Numbered from the stretch's first letter, positions 35,157 through 44,413 are shown. The stretch: DNA of 48,753 nucleotides from Candidatus Thiomargarita nelsonii (GCA_000785145.2 JSZA02000040.1:1-48753), one strand, 5' to 3'. The notes: a model not told the origin generated them from the sequence alone. Program-made: numbers and translations.

Positions 35157-36863
35157 ATGTCAAACTCATACACATTCAAATTTGAGCCATCGCCGGCACT
35201 AGAATCACTAAAAACAGGTCAAACAGATCCTCTAGCTTTCTACGAAGCCCGCTTAGCCCTATTTAATTTATCCATACTTGCGGACTATGATCAATTAGTC
35301 TGTTTGCCCACTCTCCAGCACATTGATAAATATTGGTATCAAATAGAAACGACTAAAAAAGTCATCAAACAATTTGGAGGGCGGGCATTACTTGCCGATG
35401 AAGTGGGCTTAGGAAAAACCATAGAAGCCGGCATGATTTGTAAAGAATATTTAGCCAGAGGTATGATTAAATCTTTATTAGTACTCACCCCCGCCTCTTT
35501 GGTTTCTCAATGGCAATTGGAATTGTCCGACAAATTTAATATTGCCACGATTAGCACCGATGAGCGAGAAGATACGCCAGAAGTCTTTTGGAATCAAAAT
35601 GATAGAATCGTCGCCTCTATCCACACCGCTAAACATAAAGCCCACCGTGCATTTGTCACGGCGCGAGAATGGGACATGGTTATCGTCGATGAAGCCCACC
35701 ATTTGAAAAATCGCAATACGCTCAATTGGAAAGTCGTCAACGAAATCAAAAAACGCTTTATTCTGATGCTCACCGCGACACCTGTGCAAAATTCTCTCGT
35801 TGAATTGTTCAATTTATTGACGCTGCTCAAACCGGGCTTATTAAAAACCGAGGCGTTATTTAAAAAAGAATATGTCGCTGGCAAGTCGGGGCGCGTGCCC
35901 AAAAATCCTGAAAAATTGCGGCAATTAATGCGAGAAGTCATGGTACGAAATACGCGCAGTCTGGTTGATGTCAATTTGCCCAGACGATTTGCGTCAACGA
36001 TTACGGTGCAACCCTCCGAGGCTGAGCAAAGCTTATACCAAGCCATTAATGAATATCTGCGCCAATATCAGAATGAAAAAGGTTTACGCTTGTCGCGTAA
36101 TATGTTATTAATGCGAGCCGGTAGCAGCCCCAAGGCTTTATCGGATTCTTTAGCCAATTTGGGCAAACGCTTTAATCATCCAGAGATCAAATCCTTAGTC
36201 AAACAAGCCTCCGCCATTGAACAGGTTGAAAAAGCTAAGCAATTCATAGATTTGTTAAAAAAATCCACCCAAAAAACGCTAGTCTTTGTTAATCACCGCG
36301 AAACTCAAGCTTATTTAGCCGATTGCTTATCGGAGGTGGGGATTGATTTTGCACAATTTAGGGGTGATATGTCTCTAAAAGAGAAGGATGAGGCGATTGA
36401 ATCGTTTAGAGAAATTGTGCCGGTTTTATTGGCATCAGAAACGGGGGGAGAGGGGCGCAATATTCAATTTGCGAATGCTATCGTTAATTATGATTTGCCT
36501 TGGAATCCGATGAAAATTGAGCAACGGATTGGGCGCATTCACCGGATTGGGCAAAAGCAAGATGTTTTTATTTTTAATTTTTGTCTCAAAGGCAGCCTCG
36601 AAGAATATATTTTGCGTGTTCTACATGATAAGATTAATATGTTTGAACTGGTTGTCGGAGAGATTGAGACTATTTTGGGCAATGTCGATGATGATTTTGA
36701 ATTTAGCGAAACGGTAATGAGTCTTTGGCTCAAAAACCAGTCTCAACAAGAGTTGGATATTGCTTTTGATGCGCTGGCGGATGATTTGTTAAAGGCTAAA
36801 GATACGTATCAGGAAGCTCGTGAGTTGGATGAGCAGATTTTTGGGGAGGATTTTGAGGCTTGA
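35157..36863 (+). CDS. SNF2/HepA-type DEAD/DEAH-box helicase
   Basis: A 568-residue superfamily 2 ATPase. Motif I is ADEVGLGKTIEAG (GLGKT at 84-88), motif II VIVDEAHHLKN, motif III MLTATPVQNS, motif V in TGGEGRNIQFA, and motif VI EQRIGRIHRIGQK, all intact. It is a compact Swi2/Snf2 translocase without extra DNA-binding or nuclease domains. Such enzymes move along duplex DNA, remodel protein-DNA complexes (RapA-like), or act in defence systems. The partner may be the divergent coiled-coil protein. Followed by an intrinsic terminator. Confidence 0.9.
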   Translation: MSNSYTFKFEPSPALESLKTGQTDPLAFYEARLALFNLSILADYDQLVCLPTLQHIDKYWYQIETTKKVIKQFGGRALLADEVGLGKTIEAGMICKEYLARGMIKSLLVLTPASLVSQWQLELSDKFNIATISTDEREDTPEVFWNQNDRIVASIHTAKHKAHRAFVTAREWDMVIVDEAHHLKNRNTLNWKVVNEIKKRFILMLTATPVQNSLVELFNLLTLLKPGLLKTEALFKKEYVAGKSGRVPKNPEKLRQLMREVMVRNTRSLVDVNLPRRFASTITVQPSEAEQSLYQAINEYLRQYQNEKGLRLSRNMLLMRAGSSPKALSDSLANLGKRFNHPEIKSLVKQASAIEQVEKAKQFIDLLKKSTQKTLVFVNHRETQAYLADCLSEVGIDFAQFRGDMSLKEKDEAIESFREIVPVLLASETGGEGRNIQFANAIVNYDLPWNPMKIEQRIGRIHRIGQKQDVFIFNFCLKGSLEEYILRVLHDKINMFELVVGEIETILGNVDDDFEFSETVMSLWLKNQSQQELDIAFDALADDLLKAKDTYQEARELDEQIFGEDFEA

Positions 36864-36871
36864 TGTCTCGT

Positions 36872-36909
36872 TAAAAATCCGATTTTTTTAAAAAATCGGA
36901 TTTTTTTTC
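36872..36909 (+). terminator. Intrinsic terminator after SNF2 gene
   Basis: ttaaaaatccgattttttta pairs with aaaaatcggattttttt directly after the stop, giving a stem followed by a T-run. Confidence 0.85.
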
Positions 36910-36928
36910 TCGTTCCCACGCGGAGCGT

Positions 36929-37028
36929 CAGTGCCATTAAGTGGGCAACCATAAAGGATTGCCCCTACAAACCGTTATTTTTCGTAGGGGCAACTCCTGG
37001 GGTGGTTGCCCTTAACTTAATGGCTTTG
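36929..37028. repeat. Degenerate IS4-like-end element with ggcaacc core
   Basis: cagtgccattaagtgggcaa at one end and cccttaacttaatggctttg at the other enclose a ggcaacc/ggttgcc REP pair. No target duplication is visible, so it is an aged or rearranged member of the MITE family. Confidence 0.6.
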
Positions 37029-37111
37029 ATCCAACGAACCCAGTGCCAAACCAGTGACATCTTTAGCTGGAAATCTCAGGGGCGCTTGAGGATGTTGCGC
37101 CAATGCCTGTT

Positions 37112-37651
37112 TTATTCAACATCCACTATCAATTCTTTTGTTCCCCAAAATGTCATACGCGGCTTTCCCTCCGCCCCTATAAATGCCTTCCATTCTATCG
37201 GCTCTGATGTCACTATCGCCTTAAAATATTCTTGTCCCCTTTCTAAAGTTATTTGCTTCACTGTCGTGACATTTTCTTGTCCCTGTAATCTGCCATACTC
37301 TTTTCCCACTTCCACAAATTCATTGAAAATCAGAGACAATTTCCCAGCAGGCGATACATTGAGCAATGTTAAATAAGCGCGGGTGCCTTTATTTATTCCT
37401 TTGATTTCATAATAAATATTGACCGGTTGACCGCTATTGAACCGTGTTTTTCTGCGCTCATCAAACCATAAGTCGATTGTGATTGTGCCATCTGGATTAT
37501 GCAGATGTTTCAATTGAGTCACAATTGCCGGCTTGTTGTCAGGAATCTGCTGTAATGGGGTTAATAGTTCTATCATTATCAACAGAATTCCCAGTATGAG
37601 TGCTGATATGATACCCAAAATCCATTTTTTTAATTTCGTTTGTTCTGCCAT
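37112..37651 (-). CDS. Membrane-anchored DUF4384-like protein
   Basis: A 179-residue protein with one N-terminal membrane anchor (KKWILGIISALILGILLIMI) and a C-terminal beta-rich domain (FNSGQPVNIYYEIKGINKGT, RAYLTLLNVSPAGKLSLIF) that resembles DUF4384, a domain often fused to or next to caspase-like proteins. Start at 37651 is supported by AAGGGAGA just upstream; the longer frame begins in repeat. It lies downstream of the broken caspase gene on the same strand and may once have shared its transcript. Confidence 0.75.
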   Translation of the reverse strand: MAEQTKLKKWILGIISALILGILLIMIELLTPLQQIPDNKPAIVTQLKHLHNPDGTITIDLWFDERRKTRFNSGQPVNIYYEIKGINKGTRAYLTLLNVSPAGKLSLIFNEFVEVGKEYGRLQGQENVTTVKQITLERGQEYFKAIVTSEPIEWKAFIGAEGKPRMTFWGTKELIVDVE

Positions 37652-37699
37652 AAATGTCTCCCTTTCAATCCACCTCAATTTTTGTCTACACAATGAATA

Positions 37700-37771
37700 T
37701 CATATCATCATTCTCGTTGCAGGACGCGGAGCGTCCGGGCAGGCATTCCTTTGCCTCGCGTGGGAACGAGA
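37700..37771. repeat. Dispersed paired-hairpin repeat
   Basis: caggacgcggagcgtccggg followed by caggcattcctttgcctcgcgtgggaacgag, same family as bases 1-185, in reverse orientation. It separates the DUF4384-like gene from the caspase pseudogene. Confidence 0.85.
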
Positions 37772-37775
37772 TATA

Positions 37776-39091
37776 TTATCTTGATCTCCGAGCCAACACC
37801 AAATCCAAAAACTGCCCAGTTCCGGTGAGTCTGGGTATGGTGGGCTGCTGAAGTCCATCGGTCAATTCAGCGACTTGCTCCATGACATGACGGCGGAGCG
37901 GATCAAACAGCACTCGGCCTTTTTTGTCAGCCGCGCCTCCATTGAGGCCATCCAGCAATGCCTTTGCAAAGGCACTATGTCCCCATCTGTCGTCTTCTTG
38001 TGAGACGTCATTGCCTGAACTGGATGCAAACACTATCACGCCGCTATTATTGGCTCCCCTTAAATATCGGTCGGGACGGGCTTCTTCGTCTTGGGCGCGT
38101 TGTTTCCAGTCGGGATTGACGATATTTCCGGCGCGGCAGGTGTCCACGAGCAGAAATACATGCGCTTTTAAATTATAAATGGGATTAAAGATTTGCCATG
38201 ATGCGCCGCTGGCTTGCAAAAAGTCTGGTTCTGCATCGTAGGTGAGAAAGTGATAGCCCATCGGGGTGTTCATGCCGTGCCCGGAGATATATATAATGGC
38301 AATGTCGCCTATTTTGGCCTCTTTAAAAAATGTGCTGATGGCTTTTATCAGTTTGATCCGCCTGGCTTGCCTCACTGTCAGGGTTTTGATAAAAACTTGG
38401 TTATAAGCACGCCCCTGTTGTTTTTTAAAGGTTTCTGCCGACATCTTTAACTGGATATTTGAGTGGCAAGCTGGGATGGGCTGCGACTCCAATTCCTAAG
38501 TAATATAAGTCAGGCTTTTTAACGACGGTGCCTTTGCGTATGACTAGGATACTACGGCGTTCGACGGCGCCGGCTTGTCCGCGGACTTCGACTTCAATCC
38601 TGTTTTCGCCAATCTGCAAGGGGACTTGTCGGCTGTAAGCTTGCACTTTTGAGCCGGTGACTTTGGCACGGTCACGTTTGCCTTTTTCTTTGCCGACTGG
38701 ACGTCCATTGACTTTGAAGGTGAGGGATTCTGCTTTATCGACAATGATCTGGGTTTCGACTTTGATAGTTATCTTGGAGCGTTGAGTTTCATAGCCCTTT
38801 TGGGGGCCTTTGGGGGGACACAAACTCAATGCCACCTTCGTTAAGGGCAACCATAAAGGATTGCCTCGGAAACAAAAAATGCGGTCCTCTGTAGGGGCAA
38901 CACCCTAGTGGTTGCCCTTAACGAAGGTGGCATTGGGACACAAACTGGGGTTTTTGTTCCAATATATATTGTTACTTATTAATCAAATACTTAATATACA
39001 ATGAACCAATTCATGGTGAAAAATTATCGGTCATTTTTTGATAGATTTAACACCCCAGACACAAACCAGATTTTGGGCGGTTGAACTTGGG
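37776..39091 (-). pseudogene. Ig-like plus caspase domain, detached end of a WD40-caspase protein
   Basis: Reading upstream to downstream on the minus strand: QPPKIWFVS (about 39060) then an insertion of about 120 bp, then the MITE at 38827-38935, then QKGYETQRSKITIKVE and an Ig-like domain (LTFKVNGRPVGKEKG ... RRSILVIRKG), then LYYLGIGVAAHPSLPLKYPVKDV. A small deletion at about 38445 shifts the frame, and the caspase domain continues AETFKKQQGRAYNQVF to the stop at 37776. The catalytic pair is intact: His in YISGHGMN and Cys in VDTCRAG. It is the natural C-terminal continuation of the WD40 protein at 39092. A shorter caspase product from 38492 is conceivable but lacks the N-terminal strand. 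Confidence 0.75.
38827..38935. mobile_element. MITE with caatgcca ends and ggcaacc REPIN core
   Basis: Perfect inverted ends caatgccaccttcgttaagg and its complement, reaching into ggcaacc/ggttgcc palindromes. Flanking 11 bp duplication ggacacaaact at 38816-38826 and 38936-38946. The first eight bases match the other family members, while the next ten differ (ccttcgtt in place of ttaagtt). Inserted in the WD40-caspase locus. Confidence 0.9.
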
Positions 39092-41554
39092 CTATTGTAT
39101 GGGTTGTGCGTCGTGTGTTGCTTGGGCAATGGCTTGTTGAGTGTCTCCGAGTTTTATAGCTAGTTTTACGATATCGGGGCGGTGGTAAATGGCTTCGTAT
39201 TGGTCGATGCTGTAAACTTGGAAATCACCGATACGGACGTTGAGATATTTGGCTCCGTTGAGAGATGCAGTGTAGTAGCCTTCTGGGGTAATCGTTACCC
39301 ATTCGCTATCGTCAAAAGCTACCATTTTGGCGATTTCTTTTCCGGTTTGGACATTCCATAAACGTGTTGTGCTATCCCGACTGCCCGACAAGGCAAGTTT
39401 GCCATCGGGGCTGAACGCCACGGCTCTTACCCAATCGGAATGTCCAGTCAAGGAACGAATCTCGCGCCCACTTGAAACATTCCACAGTTTCAGCGTTCCA
39501 TCGTGAGAACCCGACAAGGCGAGTTTGCCATCGGGGCTGAACGCCACAGCCCATACCGATGATGAATGTCCGGTCAAGGAACGAATCTCGCGCCCACTTG
39601 AAACCTCCCACAGTTTCAGCGTTCCATCGTGAGAACCCGACAAGGCGAGTTTGCCATCAGGGCTGAACGCCACTACGTAAACAGCAGACGAATGTCCGGT
39701 CAAGGAACGAATCTCGCGCCCACTTGAAACCTCCCACAGTTTCAGCGTCTTCCAACTGCCTGACAAGGCGAGTTTGCCATCGGGGCTGAACGCCACGGCT
39801 CTTACCCAATCGGAATGTCCGGTCAAGGAACGAATCTCGCGCCCACTTGAAACATCCCACAGTTTCAGCGTATTATCATTTGAACCCGACAAGGCGAGTT
39901 TGCCATCGGGGCTGAACGCCACGGCTCTTACCCAATCGGAATGTCCAGTCAAGGAATGAATCTCGCGCCCACTTGAAACAGACCACTGTTTCAGCGTATT
40001 ATCCCTACTGCTCGACAAGGCGAGTTTACTATCGGGGCTGAACGCCACGGCGTTTACTGAGCCGGAATGTCCGGTCAAGGAACGAATCTCGTGCCCACTT
40101 GAAACCTCCCACAGTTTCATGGTTCTATCTTTACTGCCCGACAAGGCGAGTTTGCCATCGGGGCTGAACGCCACGGCGTTTACTGAGCCGGAATGTCCGG
40201 TCAAGGAACGAATCTCGCGCCCACTTGAAACCTCCCACAGTTTCAGCCTCCGATAAGAACCCGACAAGGCGAGTTTGCTATCGGGGCTGAACGCCACTGC
40301 CCATACTGAGCCGGAATGTCCGGTCAAGGAACGAATTTCGCGCCCACTTGATACGAAGTCACGCCAGTAAACATCCCACAGTTTCAGCGTTCCATCGTGA
40401 GAACCCGACAAGGCGAGTTTGCCATCGGGGCTGAACGCCACGGCTGAAACAGATTCGGAATGTCCTGTCAAGGAACGAATCTCGCGCCCACTTGAAACCT
40501 CCCACAGTTTCATGGTTCTATCTCTACTGCCCGACAAGGCGAGTTTGCCATCGGGGCTGAACGCCACGGCTGAAACAGATTCGGAATGTCCGGTCAAGGA
40601 AGGAATCTCGCGCCCACTTGATACGAAGTCACGCCAGTAAACATCCCACAGTTTCAGCGTTCCATCGTGAGAACCCGACAAGGCGAGTTTGCCATCGGGG
40701 CTGAACGCCACGGCTGAAACAGATTCGGAATGTCCGGTCAAGGAACGAATCTCGCGCCCACTTGAAACCTCCCACAGTTTCAGCGTATTATCTCCTGAAC
40801 CTGACAAGGCGAGTTTGCCATCAGGGCTGAACGCCACGGCTGATACTATATAGGAATGTCCGTAAAATGTACGAATCTCGCTACCACTTGAAACCTCCCA
40901 CAGTTTCAGCGTATTATCATTTGAACCCGACAAGGCGAGTTTGCCATCGTGGCTGAACGCCACGGCGTTTACAGATTCGGAATGTCCGGTCAAGGAACGA
41001 ATCTCGCGCCCACTTGAAACCTCCCACAGTTTCAGCGTATTATTTACAGATTCGGAATGTCCGGTCAAGGAACGAATCTCGCGCCCACTTGAAACCTCCC
41101 ACAGTTTCAGCGTATTATCTTCTGAACCCGACAAGGCGAGTTTGCCATCGGGGCTGAACGCCATAGCGTTTACATAAGAGGAATGTCCCAACTGCACAAA
41201 CACTTCAGGCTTTGTGGTGGTTGGTGTGTTTAATCTGGTTTTTATTAAGTCATCGACCAAACCTATACGTCTTTGATAAGTTTGGACTTTGGATTGTTGT
41301 CCTAGATTTAAAGCGCGGTTCATCAAGCTTTGATAACGCGCTTTAATCTTTTCTAAGCCCAGCCAAGCCTCGCTATTCGTTGGGTCTTTTTTTAGCACCG
41401 CCTCGTAACACGCCAGAGCCGTTCCGCCTTTGCCGCTGGTTAAACGGTTGGCTTTAAAATGGGTTTCGCACTCCGCTAACTTTTGCGATAAATCGAAAGC
41501 TTGGGCGGGCATCATAAAAAAAATTAAACTCACTATTAGGGGGATATATTGCAT
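39092..41554 (-). CDS. Secreted WD40 protein with 14 near-identical blades
   Basis: An 820-residue protein: signal peptide (1-19, ending PAQA), a conserved helical region (CETHFKANRLTSGKGGTALA ... LKKDPTNSEAW) shared with the caspase-like protein at 16253, a linker, then 14 complete WD40 repeats of about 42 residues, with a 25-residue partial repeat in the first one. Units have the form GHS-x3-AVAFSPDGKLALSGS-x-D-x-TLKLWEVSSGREIRSLT. Two repeats carry an insert YWRDFVSS. The last blade is followed by EWVTITPEGYYTASLNGAKY and a stop after HDAQPIQ. Related proteins that I remember continue into Ig-like and caspase domains; here these are cut off (37776-39091). The protein alone could still fold as two seven-bladed propellers. 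Confidence 0.88.
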   Translation of the reverse strand: MQYIPLIVSLIFFMMPAQAFDLSQKLAECETHFKANRLTSGKGGTALACYEAVLKKDPTNSEAWLGLEKIKARYQSLMNRALNLGQQSKVQTYQRRIGLVDDLIKTRLNTPTTTKPEVFVQLGHSSYVNAMAFSPDGKLALSGSEDNTLKLWEVSSGREIRSLTGHSESVNNTLKLWEVSSGREIRSLTGHSESVNAVAFSHDGKLALSGSNDNTLKLWEVSSGSEIRTFYGHSYIVSAVAFSPDGKLALSGSGDNTLKLWEVSSGREIRSLTGHSESVSAVAFSPDGKLALSGSHDGTLKLWDVYWRDFVSSGREIPSLTGHSESVSAVAFSPDGKLALSGSRDRTMKLWEVSSGREIRSLTGHSESVSAVAFSPDGKLALSGSHDGTLKLWDVYWRDFVSSGREIRSLTGHSGSVWAVAFSPDSKLALSGSYRRLKLWEVSSGREIRSLTGHSGSVNAVAFSPDGKLALSGSKDRTMKLWEVSSGHEIRSLTGHSGSVNAVAFSPDSKLALSSSRDNTLKQWSVSSGREIHSLTGHSDWVRAVAFSPDGKLALSGSNDNTLKLWDVSSGREIRSLTGHSDWVRAVAFSPDGKLALSGSWKTLKLWEVSSGREIRSLTGHSSAVYVVAFSPDGKLALSGSHDGTLKLWEVSSGREIRSLTGHSSSVWAVAFSPDGKLALSGSHDGTLKLWNVSSGREIRSLTGHSDWVRAVAFSPDGKLALSGSRDSTTRLWNVQTGKEIAKMVAFDDSEWVTITPEGYYTASLNGAKYLNVRIGDFQVYSIDQYEAIYHRPDIVKLAIKLGDTQQAIAQATHDAQPIQ

Positions 41555-41560
41555 AGTTTA

Positions 41561-41850
41561 ATGCTCTTGGTAAATTATTATGTGTGTGTGTGTGCCTTAT
41601 CATAAATTGATTGAGCCAATGTTATTGTACTGCTAATGTTCAACAACGAATAATTTTAATATAATGATAGGCAATTTTTTAACAGGGATAAGTCAAAACA
41701 CTTAACTACAGGGATTTATTTTTAGCAGGGATAAGTCAAAATCTTTAACTACAAGGATTGCATTATCGAAGGGATAAGTCAAAACCTAATCTGAACTGGA
41801 TTTTGACTTATCCTCTCGATAATGTAATCCGTGTAGTTATTTTTTTGGCC
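41561..41850. repeat. Leader repeat and ggataagtcaaaa hairpins upstream of the WD40 gene
   Basis: About 41561-41690 is a leader repeat (ctcttggtaaattattatg, a tg microsatellite, then ccttatcataaattgattga) that recurs at 42770-42870, 43680-43745 and 45237-45350. Next come single ggataagtcaaaa motifs and a long hairpin (41751-41837) whose arms start aactacaaggattgcattat and end ggataagtcaaaa. The promoter of the WD40 gene should lie here. Confidence 0.85.
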
Positions 41851-41853
41851 AAC

Positions 41854-42297
41854 TCAAAAAACTTGAAAAATTTCTTGTGGCGTATGAATAAATGGATTGA
41901 CAACAATCACACTATCCAATTCTTGACCATCTTGTAAATCTTCAGTTAATAGATAGCGACATTGTGCCACTTGAGCGGCTGCAACGATTAAGCTATCCCA
42001 CCACGAGAACAAAAAACGATCTTGTATTATCCACGCTTTTTCAACAACCACCGTATCGATAGGCTGCCACATCATCAAAGCACGAACATCGGCTCTCGCC
42101 GCTTCAATGTCCATACCCGGTTTAAGTTTGCGTGTCACAATCACATAAAACTCATTAAGCACTTGAACACTCAAGTGCCCCTGCTTTGATTGCCACAAAA
42201 AATCGATCCATGCGGTCGCCTTTTGTTGTTTGACAGGCTCAGAACTATCACGCCTGTAAATCAAAACATTGGCATCAACAAAACTTGCCTCGATCAT
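41854..42297 (-). CDS. vapC: PIN-domain toxin (VapC-like)
   Basis: A 147-residue PIN-domain ribonuclease. Acidic residues: Asp in SFVDANVLIY, Glu in VQVLNEFYVI, Asp in FSWWDSLIVAAA, and late TEDLQDGQ. Toxin of a VapBC-type module; cleaves tRNA or rRNA in characterised relatives. Its start overlaps the end of the antitoxin gene by 23 bp, the usual coupling. Confidence 0.88.
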   Translation of the reverse strand: MIEASFVDANVLIYRRDSSEPVKQQKATAWIDFLWQSKQGHLSVQVLNEFYVIVTRKLKPGMDIEAARADVRALMMWQPIDTVVVEKAWIIQDRFLFSWWDSLIVAAAQVAQCRYLLTEDLQDGQELDSVIVVNPFIHTPQEIFQVF

Positions 42298-42589
42298 ACA
42301 GCTCCTCCCGGGGTGGATAACTTTCTTGAGAATCTTTTAATGGTTTTGCAGGGCGCGACAAATAATCTTGCATAGCGGCAGCATACGCCTCATCCTGTTG
42401 TGATGGGGTTGAATGTGTTTCCAGTCGCTGTTTTTTATAGATCAAAAATTCGACGAATTCCCAAATTTCAGCTAAACTCTCTTTTGGTAACTCCAAAAGA
42501 ATTTTATAGACTTCTTGAGGAGTAATGTTTGTTTTCACTGGTAGTAAACCTGTGTCATCAAACCGTGCATCAAGTGTTTTAATCATCAT
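42275..42589 (-). CDS. VapB-type antitoxin (DUF2281-like)
   Basis: A 104-residue protein with the segment EVYKILLELPKESLAEIWEF followed by VEFLIYKKQR, as in small DUF2281-like antitoxins. The acidic, disordered C-terminus (PPREELYDRGKFC) would wrap the toxin. Upstream of and overlapping the PIN toxin. A ribosome binding site (ggag) precedes the start. Confidence 0.75.
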   Translation of the reverse strand: MMIKTLDARFDDTGLLPVKTNITPQEVYKILLELPKESLAEIWEFVEFLIYKKQRLETHSTPSQQDEAYAAAMQDYLSRPAKPLKDSQESYPPREELYDRGKFC

Positions 42590-42639
42590 TGTTCTCCTTT
42601 ATCTAACTGCTCCACCACAATTTCGCTGCCCGCCGGGTT

Positions 42640-42960
42640 TTGACTTATACTTTTTTAACAAAAATCAATAAAACTTCGGATTACATTATCGAAGGGATAA
42701 GTCAAAACATAATCTAATCTGAACTGGATTTTGACTTATCCATTCTTAAATGTAATCCGTGTAGTTATTGATTATGTGTGTGAGCCTTATCATAAATTGA
42801 TTGAGCCAATGTTATTGTACTGCTAATGTTCAACAACGAATAATTTTAACATAACGATAGCCAATTTTGAATTAACAGGGATAAGTCTGAATCAGAATTG
42901 ACAGAATTTAAGAAACGAAGTAAATTCTGATTCAGACAGAAAAATAGGGTGAAAAAAATT
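42640..42960. repeat. Leader repeat and ggataagtcaaaa hairpin cluster
   Basis: A hairpin with arms ggattacattatcgaaggga and its near complement (about 42677-42765), then a copy of the leader repeat (ccttatcataaattgattga), then a variant motif ggataagtctgaatcag with an inverted match about 40 bp on. No coding region seen. Confidence 0.8.
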
Positions 42961-43013
42961 TAGCACCCCAGTTGCAAACCCCTTGAGGCTAGCCACTTTT
43001 CGCTTGCCAACCG

Positions 43014-43433
43014 TCAATGTTGGACATCTGCTGGTAAAATCACCAAAGGCTTTTTAAGACGCACAGCACGGAAATCTCTCTCATCTATGGTGAGAATATG
43101 ATAAACATTCAATCTTTCCGCTGTTGCCATCACGGAGGCATCTGCAAATCCCAAGTTTAAATCTCGATATTGTGAAATAATTTGTTGACAACGCCTGAAA
43201 TCTTGGGTGTCCAGTCTATGTAAGGTATAAGTACCTTCAATAAGTTCTTCTAAAAAGTCCACTTCCGCCTGAACACCTAAAAATTTACACAGTAAATAGT
43301 CAATTTCTGCCAGAATTCCATCTGGGATGATGATGGTTCTGGTTTTTTCAATGACGTTCAGTACTGCATGGTGATAAACATCATCCTTATCGTACAACGC
43401 AAACAGCGCACCCGTGTCAGCAATGACAGTCAT
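43014..43433 (-). CDS. vapC: PIN-domain toxin (VapC-like)
   Basis: A 139-residue PIN-domain protein. The first catalytic Asp is in VIADTGALFALYD, the Glu in ILAEIDYLL, the second Asp in LGFADASVMATAE, and the last in LTIDERDF. Overlaps the antitoxin stop by 4 bp. The module is complete and shows no damage. Confidence 0.9.
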   Translation of the reverse strand: MTVIADTGALFALYDKDDVYHHAVLNVIEKTRTIIIPDGILAEIDYLLCKFLGVQAEVDFLEELIEGTYTLHRLDTQDFRRCQQIISQYRDLNLGFADASVMATAERLNVYHILTIDERDFRAVRLKKPLVILPADVQH

Positions 43434-43669
43434 TTTGACTCCTCTTGAAACAAAAGTTCTTCAGCCCGCTGAGAAATATCCGAACGTCCACTATGATAAC
43501 AACCTGCCCCCTTAGGGATACGACGAGTTTTTGGCGAGATTTTTTCACTGTGTGGTGGGTCTTGCCACAACAAAATGACTTTGACAGATTTTTTAATCCA
43601 ATCCTTGTACTGTTCTGGAATTTTAATCACGCCATCGCGTAATTCACCAGTAAATTCTATAGTTTGCAT
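43430..43669 (-). CDS. Antitoxin of the PIN module
   Basis: A 79-residue protein. The N-terminus IEFTGELRDGVIKIPEQYKD, then KSVKVILLWQD, has the strand pattern of a swapped-hairpin (AbrB/MazE-like) DNA-binding fold, and is nearly the same as the protein at 45009. The second half is basic then acidic (SQRAEELLFQEESK). Its start codon and leader are shared in sequence with those of the WD40 gene and of the gene at 45009. Confidence 0.7.
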   Translation of the reverse strand: MQTIEFTGELRDGVIKIPEQYKDWIKKSVKVILLWQDPPHSEKISPKTRRIPKGAGCYHSGRSDISQRAEELLFQEESK

Positions 43670-43672
43670 AAT

Positions 43673-44103
43673 TGAATACTCTTGGTAAATTATTATGTGT
43701 GTGCCTTATCATAAATTGATTGAGCCAATGTTATTGTACAGTTAAGAAAGGATAAGTCAAAATCGACACGATCAGAATAAAAATTGGCGGCTCGTATCGG
43801 TTTTGTACTATTGCCTGTCGTTAATGTTTTGACTTTTAATCCGAGACGAAGAGTACAGCTAATGTTCAACAACGAATAATAATGAATAATAACATAACGA
43901 CAGCCAATTTACAGGGATAAGTTAAAACATTTTGCTCTTAATCTCGGCGAATGACTTATCCCTGCTAATAACTATTGGCTGTCGTTGCATGATTTGGTCT
44001 GTTTTTTGTGATTGCTATTGACTGATAGTTGTACAATACTAATTATGTATTAATTTTTCAAGGACAAAATGGTACTTCGACGTGAGAACATCTGGAACAT
44101 ATT
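43673..44103. repeat. Leader repeat and ggataagtcaaaa motifs between modules
   Basis: Leader copy at about 43680-43745, then ggataagtcaaaatcg and a direct repeat of the aatgttcaacaacgaataa piece (about 43862), and a further hairpin at about 43914-43975 with ggataagtt / acttatccc arms. Nothing coding is evident. Confidence 0.8.
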
Positions 44104-44413
44104 ATGATATTTGTTGAAATTTCAAAATTTACTTCCTTACTTGACGATTATCTGAATGATGAGGAATACCGTAAACTACAAAATTATCTGTTGGAAAATC
44201 CTAAAGCGGGTGTTATTTTACCTGGTAGTGGTGGTATTCGTAAACTGGGCAGCACGCGGTAAAGGTAAATCAGGTGGGATAAGAATTATTTACTATTGGG
44301 CAGAGCAACCTGAACATATTTATCTGTTAACCTTATATAGCAAGGGAGAACAGGAAAATATTGATGCTGCCAGTCTCAAACGTATTGTCAAATTATTGGA
44401 GACACTGAAATGA
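44104..44413 (+). pseudogene. RelE/HigB-like toxin, frameshifted
   Basis: Starts MIFVEISKFTSLLDDYLND and reads GSGGIRKL before the frame is lost; the next frame continues WAARGKGKSGGIRIIYYWAE and QIYLLTLYSKGEQ-like sequence to KRIVKLLETLK. The whole is a typical HigB/RelE toxin of about 105 residues with a small deletion near 44246. Overlaps the following antitoxin by 4 bp. Confidence 0.8.

Noticed and set aside
36929..37028. Seventh intact MITE
   Set aside because: Ends resemble the family but no 11 bp duplication flanks it, so it is listed only as a degenerate repeat.
39372..41177. Long open frames on other strands and frames in the WD40 region
   Set aside because: They repeat with the WD40 units and are shadows of that gene's periodic codons.
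41570..41600. tg microsatellite as a phase-variable promoter
   Set aside because: Only four to five tg units, varying slightly among leader copies; too short to argue phase variation, though copy differences exist.
44156..44413. ORF beginning MMRNTVNYK as a separate gene
   Set aside because: Its first half is an out-of-frame reading of the HigB-like toxin; only the second half is real.
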